From Tunturibacter empetritectus (GTDB lineage Bacteria; Acidobacteriota; Terriglobia; Terriglobales; Acidobacteriaceae), in assembly GCF_040358985.1 (NCBI RefSeq), contig NZ_CP132932.1, positions 2,604,001 to 2,668,000 of the forward strand: a DNA stretch of 64,000 bases, in the 5' to 3' direction. A program made the translations under genes and the position numbers. Under the pieces are notes generated by a model. The model was not told where the DNA came from. It did no database searches and was given only the letters and a program-made list of their open reading frames with translations. Every line of letters starts with the position of its first letter. Positions within the stretch are counted from its first letter, which is position 1. Shown one piece after another: positions 8,421 to 16,165 of the stretch.

Positions 8421-9689
8421 ATGCGCGAAAGCCCCCACGGTGGCCAGACGAACGGCCAAACAACTGGCGAAAGGACAGTCCTCGGCACAGGCCTCGGCAC
8501 TGGCCTCATCCTCGGCATCGAAAGCTCCTGCGACGAGACTGCGGCCGCCGTGGTCCGCGCCGGCAGCGAAGCCCTGTCCAACGTCGTCGCCTCGCAGATA
8601 TCGCTCCACGCAAACTACGGCGGCGTCGTCCCCGAGCTTGCCTCCCGCGAACATCTCCGCAACATAGTTCCCGTTGTCCGCGAAGCCATAGCCCGCGCCA
8701 GCGTTGCGGCCGGCCATCCAATCACCTTCGCCGACCTGGACGCCGTAGCCGTCACCGCCGGCCCAGGCCTCGCCGGAGCGCTCCTCGTCGGCATCACTTA
8801 CGCGAAGGCCCTGACCTTCGGCCTCGACAAGCCACTCATCTCCGTCAACCATCTCGAAGGCCACATCCACGCCGTCCTTATGGAGACGCGCCAGCGAAGC
8901 GAGATCCCCATGGAACTTCCCTTACTCGCGCTCGTCGTCTCCGGTGGCCACACGCACCTCTATCTCGCCACGCACGAGCAGGGAAGCGAAACGTGGACTT
9001 ACCACAACGTAGGCCGCACCGTAGACGACGCCGCCGGCGAAGCCTACGACAAGGTTGCCAAGCTCCTCGGCCTCGGCTACCCGGGCGGCCCCTGGATCGA
9101 CGCTCTCGCCCCACACGGCAATCCACGCGCCGTCCCCTTCAACTTCGGCGAGATCAAACATCGCGCCCCGCGCCCCGGAGTTACCAACAAAAAAGCCCCC
9201 GCCAGCAACGCAGGCCCGCACTTCGACTTCTCCTTTAGCGGCATCAAAACCGCAGTCCTTCGCTACGTCGAAACCCACAACATGCGCGACAGCATTGAAG
9301 TCCGCCGAACCACCCTCGCAGCCAATCCCACGCTAACGCCTAAGTCCGAAGCCATAGTAAACCTCTGCGACCAGCAGACCCTCGACCTCATCGCCTCCTT
9401 CCAGTACGCCGTCGTCGGCAACCTCCAACGCCAGGCGTTTTCAGCTGCTGAATCTTTGGGGGCGCGATCGATCGTCGTCTCCGGCGGAGTCGCCGCCAAC
9501 AGCGAACTGCGCCGCCGCCTCCAGGCCGAAGCCGACCGCCGCAACCTCCCTATCGCCTTCCCGTCTCTGGCCCTCTCCACCGACAACGCCGCCATGATCG
9601 CCGCCGCCGCCTGGCCAAAGCTGGTCGCCCGAGACTTTGCCACCGAAGACCTCGGCGCAGCCCCTCAGCTCCGCCTCGGCCAGCAGTAA
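8421..9689 (+). CDS. tsaD: tRNA N6-adenosine threonylcarbamoyltransferase TsaD
   Basis: 422 aa, somewhat longer than the usual ~340. It transfers threonylcarbamoyl to A37 of ANN-decoding tRNAs with TsaB/TsaE (not in this window). The ASKHA fold is clear: [15 protein letters not shown] at about 32, metal-binding [16 protein letters not shown], and [16 protein letters not shown] near the C terminus. About 40 extra residues sit between [19 protein letters not shown] and the ATP-binding C-terminal half, and about 29 precede the core. The start at 8421 has AGAGAG immediately before it, which is poor spacing, so the true start is a little uncertain; no better in-frame start was found. Confidence 0.93.
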   Translation: MRESPHGGQTNGQTTGERTVLGTGLGTGLILGIESSCDETAAAVVRAGSEALSNVVASQISLHANYGGVVPELASREHLRNIVPVVREAIARASVAAGHPITFADLDAVAVTAGPGLAGALLVGITYAKALTFGLDKPLISVNHLEGHIHAVLMETRQRSEIPMELPLLALVVSGGHTHLYLATHEQGSETWTYHNVGRTVDDAAGEAYDKVAKLLGLGYPGGPWIDALAPHGNPRAVPFNFGEIKHRAPRPGVTNKKAPASNAGPHFDFSFSGIKTAVLRYVETHNMRDSIEVRRTTLAANPTLTPKSEAIVNLCDQQTLDLIASFQYAVVGNLQRQAFSAAESLGARSIVVSGGVAANSELRRRLQAEADRRNLPIAFPSLALSTDNAAMIAAAAWPKLVARDFATEDLGAAPQLRLGQQ

Positions 9690-9800
9690 CCCAACCCGGC
9701 ACAATTTGCCCCGCGATATCAGCTAAAATCATCAGGGAATCTCAAGCGAGAGCAGTCTGCACCGCGCCACGAGCCGGCTGCGGCAGGATACTAGAGCAAC

Positions 9801-11297
9801 GTGGCAACCATAGAACTCTTCAACACCCTCGGCGGAAAGATCGAAACCCTCGCCCCCGTCGACCAAAAAGCTCTGCGAATGTACTGCTGCGGCCCCACCG
9901 TCTACGACTACGGCCACATCGGCAACTTCCGCACCTTCCTCCACGTAGACGTCCTGCGCCGCGTCATTCGCCAGCAGGGTATCCCCGTCGAGCACGTCAT
10001 GAACATCACCGACGTAGACGACAAGATCATCCGCAACGCCGCAGCCGCCGGCGTCCCCATCGCCCAGTACACCAAGAAGTTCGAGGATGCGTTCTTCGAG
10101 GACCTCGACGCCCTCGGCATCCAGCGCCCCGAGCACATCTCCCACGCCACCGCCTGCATTCCCGACATGGTGGGTCTCATCGAGCAGCTCGCCGCCAAAG
10201 ACATCGCCTATCAGGCCGAAGACGGCAGCTGGTACTTCCGCATCGCCCGCTTCCCGGACTACGGCAAGCTCTCCAAAAAAGACTTTGACGGTATCGAAGA
10301 CGGAGCCCGCGTCGACATCGACGAGTACGAGAAAGACGCAGCCCGCGACTTTGCCCTCTGGAAGGCAGTAAAACCCGCCATCAACGGAATCCAGGAACAA
10401 TCCTGGGACACAGCCCTCGGCATCGGCCGCCCCGGCTGGCACATCGAATGCTCCGCCATGGCCACCAAGTTCCTCGGCGACAACATCGACCTCCACACCG
10501 GCGGCGAAGACCTCATGTTCCCGCACCACGAGAACGAGATTGCCCAGTCCGAATCCGCCTCCGGCAAACCCTTCGTCCGCCACTGGATGCACGTCCGCTT
10601 CCTGCTCGTCGAAGGCAAGAAGATGTCCAAGTCCGAGGGCAACTTCTACACTCTGCGCGACCTGCTCCTCAAAGGCTACCGCGCCTCTGCCATCCGCTTC
10701 CTTCTCATCTCCGTGCCCTACCGCCACCAGATGAACTTCACCTTCGACAGCCTCATCGAATCGACCAACGCCATCGACCGCCTGCGCACCTTCCACCAGC
10801 GCATGGTGAAGGGCGGCTTCCCACAGGGATGCGATCAGGCCCTCTCGCTGCTCACCGACGAGGCAAGGATGGCCTACACCATCGCCCTCGCGAACGACCT
10901 CAATACCGCCGAAGCCCGCGCCGCCATCTTCGACCTCGTTCGTGCAGCCAACACGGCCGCGGACAATGGAACGCTGCGCAACGAAAATGCGACAGAGATC
11001 ATTCAGCTCCTTGAACTCTTCGACGGAGTCTTCGCCGTCCTCGAAGACCGCGACGCCGCCATCACTCGCGCCGCGCTCACCTGGGCCGAAGCCGAGGGTC
11101 GCATCGACGAGGCCGCTCCTGAGCTCGTCGCCACTCTGGCCTTCTCCGACGCCGCCATCGACGCCCTCGTCGCCGAACGCACTCAGGCCAAAAAGACCCG
11201 TAACTTCGCCCGCGCCGACGCCATCCGCAACGACCTGCTCCAAAAGGGCATCCTAATTGAAGACTCCAAAGATGGCGTTCGCTGGAAGAGAAAGTAA
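9801..11297 (+). CDS. cysS: Cysteinyl-tRNA synthetase
   Basis: 498 aa with a GTG start. It charges tRNA-Cys with cysteine. Class I signatures: HIGN at residues 39-42 (HIGH), KMSKS at about 273-277, and zinc-site Cys30 in YCCGPTVYDYGHIGN, followed by the second zinc-site residues in GWHIECSAM and HHENEIAQSE. The C-terminal DALR-like helical domain is complete. AGGA about 12 bp upstream is a weak ribosome-binding site. TAAAAT at 9723-9728 may be the -10. The upstream 111 bp gap from tsaD holds no gene. Confidence 0.96.
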   Translation: MATIELFNTLGGKIETLAPVDQKALRMYCCGPTVYDYGHIGNFRTFLHVDVLRRVIRQQGIPVEHVMNITDVDDKIIRNAAAAGVPIAQYTKKFEDAFFEDLDALGIQRPEHISHATACIPDMVGLIEQLAAKDIAYQAEDGSWYFRIARFPDYGKLSKKDFDGIEDGARVDIDEYEKDAARDFALWKAVKPAINGIQEQSWDTALGIGRPGWHIECSAMATKFLGDNIDLHTGGEDLMFPHHENEIAQSESASGKPFVRHWMHVRFLLVEGKKMSKSEGNFYTLRDLLLKGYRASAIRFLLISVPYRHQMNFTFDSLIESTNAIDRLRTFHQRMVKGGFPQGCDQALSLLTDEARMAYTIALANDLNTAEARAAIFDLVRAANTAADNGTLRNENATEIIQLLELFDGVFAVLEDRDAAITRAALTWAEAEGRIDEAAPELVATLAFSDAAIDALVAERTQAKKTRNFARADAIRNDLLQKGILIEDSKDGVRWKRK

Positions 11298-11336
11298 ACT
11301 CGCTGCAACAGAAATAAACCCGCCGGAGCGGAATCG

Positions 11337-12101
11337 ATGACCTTCGCACCCCGCACCTTCGCCACATTCGTCCTCGCCGCTCTGTCAGTCGCTGCGGCCG
11401 CACAAGCCCCTGCGCCCGGCACAACCGAGTGGGAGAACGAAGCTCTCAAGCTGCGCCTCTTCTATCCCTCCGACCTCGTCAAGGCGGATCCCGAAAAAGT
11501 CCTTCACGACGGCCACCTCACCCTCTTCAACGTCGACAACCCAAAACTCGCCGCCGAGACCCACTGCCTGCGCCCGGCACTCCTGCTCGAACTCCCCCAG
11601 TCCGGCCCCGCGCAAACCACAAGCACTCAACCCACCGCGGACGGCGGCACGCAGGTCACCATCACGCCCGCCATCACCGCGACCATCCTGCTAGCCGAAC
11701 TCGACGTCGACTGCGTCAACGCCGAGCACGAGAGCAGCAGCACCACCCTGCTCGGCGACCTCGCCGAGATCGTCACCAAGGTCCCCGGCATGAAGGCGAT
11801 CGTGAAACCCTCCTGGTACAACGTCGGCTGGCAGAAGGTCCACATGGCCGCCGCGCAAGGCCCAGCGCAAGGTCCAGCGCAGCCGCAGGCCCCAACCACC
11901 GACTCCGCAAACCAGCCCACTGTTCCGCAGTCGCTCTACACCATGGGCCTCTCCACAAACTGGAACAGCCATCTCCTCGTCTGGTACTTCTCTTCGAACA
12001 ACATCGACACACTCAATCGCATCACCAAGACCACCGTCCGCTTCGGCCGCGCCGAGGCTGCGCCGCTCTATCCAGTTCCCATGGGCACCGCTGCCCCCTA
12101 G
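11337..12101 (+). CDS. Secreted protein of unknown function, paralogue A
   Basis: 254 aa with a clean signal peptide, MTFAPRTFATFVLAALSVAAAAQ (cleavage about residue 23). The mature part is rich in Pro, Thr and Ala. A short region LRLFYPSDLV and a late segment HLLVWYFSSN can be matched to YFYPGRF and LLFAFSLQF in the secreted protein at 15408-16118. A low-complexity run of QGPAQGPAQPQAP separates the two halves, and single Cys residues might pair in the periplasm. It lies 39 bp after cysS and 29 bp before fhs, so it may be co-transcribed with both. No family recognised. Confidence 0.7.
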   Translation: MTFAPRTFATFVLAALSVAAAAQAPAPGTTEWENEALKLRLFYPSDLVKADPEKVLHDGHLTLFNVDNPKLAAETHCLRPALLLELPQSGPAQTTSTQPTADGGTQVTITPAITATILLAELDVDCVNAEHESSSTTLLGDLAEIVTKVPGMKAIVKPSWYNVGWQKVHMAAAQGPAQGPAQPQAPTTDSANQPTVPQSLYTMGLSTNWNSHLLVWYFSSNNIDTLNRITKTTVRFGRAEAAPLYPVPMGTAAP

Positions 12102-12130
12102 CTTTCTTTAACCCGAACACGCCGAGACCA

Positions 12131-13747
12131 ATGACCAAAGATCTTCTCCCCATCGAAGCCATCGTCAAAAAACTCAATCTGCCCGAGAAGTACGTCGAAC
12201 GCCTCGGCCGCTACGGTGCAAAGCTCACGCTCGATCTCCTCGACGACCCCGCCTTCCCCGTACGCGGCAAGTTCATCCTTGTCACTGCGACCACACCCAC
12301 GCTCTCAGGCGAAGGCAAGACCGTCACCTCCATCGGTCTCGTGCAGGGTCTCGAAAAGATCGGCAAGAAAGCCATCATCACCTCGCGCGAACCCTCCCTC
12401 GGTCCCGTCTTCGGCATGAAGGGTGGAGCAGCAGGCGGCGGCCGCTCGCAGGTGGAGCCAGCCGAAAAGATCAATCTCCACTTCCACGGCGACTTCCACG
12501 CCATCACCTCCGCGCACAATCTCCTCGCGGCGCTCATCGACTCGCACCTCTTCCACGGCAACGATCTCGACCTCGATCCCGATGCCATCACCTGGCCGCG
12601 CACGCTCGATATGAACGACCGGGCCCTTCGCCACATCATCGTGCAGGCAGGCGGAAAGCGCGACGGAGCCAACCGTCACACCGGCTTTCTCATCACCGCC
12701 GCCAGCGAGATCATGGCCATCATGACGCTGGCCTCCAGCCGAGAAGATCTCCGCACCCGTCTCGGCCGTATCGTCATCGGCGCCACTCGCTCCGGCAAAC
12801 CCGTCCTCGCCGAAGACCTTAAAGCCACAGGCCCCATGATGGCGCTCCTCAACGAAGCCATCCTGCCGAACCTCGTCCAGACCACCGAAGGGACGCCTGC
12901 CCTCGTGCATTGCGGCCCCTTCGCCAATATCGCTCACGGCACCAGCTCCGTCCTCTCCCAGCAGATGGGTCTCCGCCTCGCAGACTACGTCGTCAACGAA
13001 ACCGGCTTCGCCTCTGACCTCGGCTTCGAAAAGTACATGGACATTGTCATGCCGTCGTCCGGCATCAAGCCCTCCGCCGCCGTTCTGGTCACCACGGTGC
13101 AGTCGGTTCGCAACCAGGGCGCAGGCGACCTCGAAGCCGGCTTCGAAAACTTGAAGAAACACATCGCCATCGTGCGCGGCTTCAACCTCCCCGCCATCGT
13201 AGCTATCAACCGATTCCCAAACGACACCGACGAAGAGTTGAAGTTCCTCGAGAAATACTGCGAGGCGCAGGGCGCAGCCTTCGCGCTTTCGGAAGCCTTC
13301 ACCAAAGGCGGACCCGGAGCCGCCGCCCTCGCCGAGAAGGTTGTCAGCGTCATCGCTGCAAACCCCAACGTCTCGCCAACCAGCACCTACACGTCTAACG
13401 CCTCACCGCTCGAGAAGATCACCGCCGTCGCGCAAAAAGTGTACGGCGCAGCGAATGTAGAACTCTCGTCCCAAGCCGAGGAAAAACTCGCCCGCTTCAC
13501 AAAGTGGGGTTACGGCGCGCTTCCCGTCTGCATCGCCAAGACGCAGTACTCCCTCACCGACGACCCAAAACTGATGGGGGCCCCCACCGGCTGGACCCTC
13601 CACATCTCCGACGTCGTTCTCTCCGCAGGCGCAGGCTTTCTCGTCGTCATCTCCGGCTCCATGATGCTGATGCCTGGCCTGCCCAAATCCTCCCGCGCGA
13701 TGGACATCAACGTCGATGCAGCAGGTGAGATCACTGGCATGTCCTAA
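12131..13747 (+). CDS. fhs: Formate--tetrahydrofolate ligase
   Basis: 538 aa, typical length. It makes 10-formyl-THF from formate, ATP and THF in the cytoplasm. P-loop TPTLSGEGKT at residues 55-64; PSLGPVFGMKGGAAGGG is the family hallmark, and TWPRTLDMNDRALR and GIKPSAAVLVTTVQ are also conserved. The start at 12131 follows the usual N-terminal pattern (LLPI...KLNL). A long in-frame extension upstream would overlap the secreted protein and has no family similarity. Together with formate dehydrogenase (3.8-6.8 kb) and the glycine cleavage operon (57-62 kb) it points to active C1 metabolism. Convergent with the cupin gene, four bases apart. Confidence 0.97.
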   Translation: MTKDLLPIEAIVKKLNLPEKYVERLGRYGAKLTLDLLDDPAFPVRGKFILVTATTPTLSGEGKTVTSIGLVQGLEKIGKKAIITSREPSLGPVFGMKGGAAGGGRSQVEPAEKINLHFHGDFHAITSAHNLLAALIDSHLFHGNDLDLDPDAITWPRTLDMNDRALRHIIVQAGGKRDGANRHTGFLITAASEIMAIMTLASSREDLRTRLGRIVIGATRSGKPVLAEDLKATGPMMALLNEAILPNLVQTTEGTPALVHCGPFANIAHGTSSVLSQQMGLRLADYVVNETGFASDLGFEKYMDIVMPSSGIKPSAAVLVTTVQSVRNQGAGDLEAGFENLKKHIAIVRGFNLPAIVAINRFPNDTDEELKFLEKYCEAQGAAFALSEAFTKGGPGAAALAEKVVSVIAANPNVSPTSTYTSNASPLEKITAVAQKVYGAANVELSSQAEEKLARFTKWGYGALPVCIAKTQYSLTDDPKLMGAPTGWTLHISDVVLSAGAGFLVVISGSMMLMPGLPKSSRAMDINVDAAGEITGMS

Positions 13748-13750
13748 CTC

Positions 13751-14344
13751 TCATGGAATCCAGTTCGGTCCAATAAACTCCCGCAGCTTTTCTGGCGTAG
13801 CCCACGGCGCCGCACCAGCAAACCGCTTCAACCACGCTGCGCCCTCGCCAATCCTCACGCGATCCGGAGTAAATTCAGGCGAAAGTGTATTCACCATCAG
13901 CGCGTATCTCGCTCCATCGTGTAGCCGCAACGCCTTCCAGCAACCACCCGGCACAGCAACCACCGGCCTCTGTCCTGCCGCATAATCAAACCCTAATGTC
14001 ACCTTCTCGACCTGCCCATTCGGATGAAAGATGAAGTAGTCCACTGGACCTCCCTCCACCAGAATGTGGGTATCATCCGGCTCCAGCCAATGCAGATAAT
14101 TGATCGGCTTCTCCCGCGTAAGCATGTAGTAGTTCTGGCTCTGTACCGCAAGCATGCGACCGCCGATATTCACTCTCAGCGCTGAAACGCCGATGATCCC
14201 GAGATACCCCGACTCCTTCGGCAGCAGCGACAACTTCAGCGTGCGAATCAACTCCTTCGCCCGCGCATCGGTCGCGGCAGGAGTCGCAGCCTGCAATACG
14301 CCCATCCCCGCCACACATATCGCCGCGAGTAAAAATCGCCTCAT
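13751..14344 (-). CDS. Exported cupin (DUF985-like)
   Basis: 197 aa. A signal peptide (MRRFLLAAICVAGMGVLQAATPA) is followed by a cupin_5/DUF985-like domain: ELIRTLKLSLLPKESGYLG, then INYLHWLEPDDTHILVEGGPVDYFIFHPNGQVEKVTLG and a final VVAVPGGCWKALRLHDGARYALMVNTLSPEF. DUF985 proteins are usually cytosolic; the export signal here is a difference. The canonical metal-binding His residues of cupins are partly replaced, so the catalytic activity is unclear. The start ATG lies 31 bp after the EamA gene ends, so both may be in one transcript. Confidence 0.75.
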   Translation of the reverse strand: MRRFLLAAICVAGMGVLQAATPAATDARAKELIRTLKLSLLPKESGYLGIIGVSALRVNIGGRMLAVQSQNYYMLTREKPINYLHWLEPDDTHILVEGGPVDYFIFHPNGQVEKVTLGFDYAAGQRPVVAVPGGCWKALRLHDGARYALMVNTLSPEFTPDRVRIGEGAAWLKRFAGAAPWATPEKLREFIGPNWIP

Positions 14345-14375
14345 GCCCGCAGACTAGCAGACGCGAACCAGCGCA

Positions 14376-15332
14376 CTAAGCCTCCAGCCCAGCGGCGACA
14401 TCCTCGTCCACCGCGGTCGCCGCGCCACTCTTCATCTTCGAGCTGGTCACCAGAAACACCGCCACCAGGATCGCCGCCATCCCTACATACTCCACCGCAA
14501 CAAAACGCTCTTTCAGCAGGATCACCCCAAGAATCACCGCGATCACCGGATTCACATATGCATAAGTCGCCACCTTCGATACCGCAACGTGATCCAGCAG
14601 GTAGACATAAGCGCTGTAAGTAAGAATCGATCCGAACGCCACCAGATAGAGCGTCGAAGCCCAGGCCTGCAACCCCCACTGCGCCCCGTGGTATCCCTTC
14701 GTCGCCACCATCATCAGCGCGTTGAACACGCCGCCAAACAGCATCTCCCACCCCGCCGCCGCGAACCCGCTAATCCGAAACGTCGACCGACGCGAGATCA
14801 CCGACGCGCTCGTCCAGCACATCGCTCCCCCCAGCGTCACTCCCGCTGCGACGATCTGCCGCGAATCGCCACGCAACCCCTCCCGCAACCCGGGCCACAA
14901 CAGAAACACAATGCCCGCGAACCCGATGCAGATCCCAACCCACCCCTTCGCTCTCAACCCTTCACCCCTGGGCAACACAATCTCGATCAGCGCCGCATAC
15001 AAAGGGACTACCGCCACCAACAGCGCCGCCAGCCCCGTCGGAAGATACTGCTCCGCCCAGATCACCGACGTATTCCCACACCCCAGCATCAGCACACCGA
15101 TGATGACCAGCCGCACTAACTCCTGCCGGTTCGGCCACATCTTCTTCTTCAGCACAGCCGCCGCCCCCAGCATCAGCACACCCGCCATCAGAAAGCGCAC
15201 GCTCCCCAGCACAAACGGCGGCAGCACCTCCACCCCATACCGCATCGCCAGATACGTCGATCCCCAGAAGAGATACACGCACGCAAAGCACAGCAGAATC
15301 CGCGTTCGATTTGGCGCAGAATTGACGGGCAT
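14376..15332 (-). CDS. EamA/DMT-superfamily permease (YedA-like exporter)
   Basis: 318 aa with ten predicted membrane segments in two EamA repeats. It opens with LLCFACVYLFWGSTYLAMRYGVE, the signature of the first EamA helix, and the second repeat begins GAMCWTSASVISRRS. It belongs to the drug/metabolite transporter superfamily and probably exports a small metabolite through the inner membrane; substrate unknown. The C-terminal tail is short and acidic (VDEDVAAGLEA). The ATG lies 75 bp from the start of the divergent secreted-protein gene at 15408. Confidence 0.88.
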   Translation of the reverse strand: MPVNSAPNRTRILLCFACVYLFWGSTYLAMRYGVEVLPPFVLGSVRFLMAGVLMLGAAAVLKKKMWPNRQELVRLVIIGVLMLGCGNTSVIWAEQYLPTGLAALLVAVVPLYAALIEIVLPRGEGLRAKGWVGICIGFAGIVFLLWPGLREGLRGDSRQIVAAGVTLGGAMCWTSASVISRRSTFRISGFAAAGWEMLFGGVFNALMMVATKGYHGAQWGLQAWASTLYLVAFGSILTYSAYVYLLDHVAVSKVATYAYVNPVIAVILGVILLKERFVAVEYVGMAAILVAVFLVTSSKMKSGAATAVDEDVAAGLEA

Positions 15333-15407
15333 TCCTCAATGGTATCGCGCCTTTGCCACGAGCCTCCGCGCCTGCAGGCAAAGCTCTCCCGGTGCTACGA
15401 TAAGGAG

Positions 15408-16118
15408 ATGGTGCTTCGTCCGGCTGCCTCATTTCTCCTTCTTCTCGTCTGTGTCTCTGCACTCGCTCAAACGCCCGACCAGGGCTCCGCTCAGCCCAAC
15501 TCCAACCTGCCGCGGAGCTTCCACGATCAGGATCTGAGCATCACCTACTTCTATCCCGGCCGCTTCGTTCCCGACCCCGCGAGCGTCGGCGAGAGAACCG
15601 TCCCAGCATCCTCCAGCTCAACCACCACCGCGACGCCGAAGTGTGCCCACTCCACCTTCTTCGCCAACTCGGTCACCCCAATCGACACCTCCTCCTTCGT
15701 CCTCTCCACCATCGACAACGCCTGCCCCAACGTCCTGCGCGGCGCTACCACCCTGGGCCCCTTCATCCGCGAGCAGATCATCCGCCAGCTCAAACAGTAC
15801 GGTGAACCCACCGTTACCCAGGAAGCCACCCGCTACTCCATCGATGGCCATCCCGCAGCCATCGTTCTGGCCTCAGTCCCCATGCCGGCCACGCCCGGCA
15901 AAGTCCCACAGACCACCTACGCCGCGAAGGCCTGCTTCCTCGGCAACATCCCCGTCAAGGCGAAGAAGAAGTCCGACCCGGTCGATCCCACCCGTCACGT
16001 TCTCTGCTTCGACTTCACCACCTTGCACAACGACCTCTACCATCTCCTGTTTGCCTTCAGCCTGCAGTTCGACAACGACACGCCCCAGCCTCTGGTCCCC
16101 GGCAGTGTCATCCGTTAG
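15408..16118 (+). CDS. Secreted protein of unknown function, paralogue B
   Basis: 236 aa from ATG 15408, chosen because TAAGGAG sits directly before it and the signal peptide MVLRPAASFLLLLVCVSALAQ begins there. GTG at 15411 would have better spacing. The mature protein contains SITYFYPGRF near the N terminus, a central helix (GPFIREQIIRQLKQYG), and a C-terminal LLFAFSLQF strand. It has three or four Cys residues. It resembles the secreted protein at 11337-12101 in overall plan and these short motifs, and it has no family I recognise. The genes on both sides are on the opposite strand. Confidence 0.7.
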   Translation: MVLRPAASFLLLLVCVSALAQTPDQGSAQPNSNLPRSFHDQDLSITYFYPGRFVPDPASVGERTVPASSSSTTTATPKCAHSTFFANSVTPIDTSSFVLSTIDNACPNVLRGATTLGPFIREQIIRQLKQYGEPTVTQEATRYSIDGHPAAIVLASVPMPATPGKVPQTTYAAKACFLGNIPVKAKKKSDPVDPTRHVLCFDFTTLHNDLYHLLFAFSLQFDNDTPQPLVPGSVIR

Positions 16119-16165
16119 AGCTCATGCATGGTGTTGAGCAACGGGGACAATAGCACCCGCACGTT

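Noticed and set aside
9732..11243. 503-codon open frame antisense to cysS
   Set aside because: It is a shadow of the GC-rich cysS gene; the translation is low-complexity Val/Gly/Asp/Glu-rich with no family motifs.
11429..12130. In-frame extension upstream of fhs (233 codons)
   Set aside because: It overlaps the secreted-protein gene and has Arg/Pro-rich shadow composition; Fhs homologues start at 12131.
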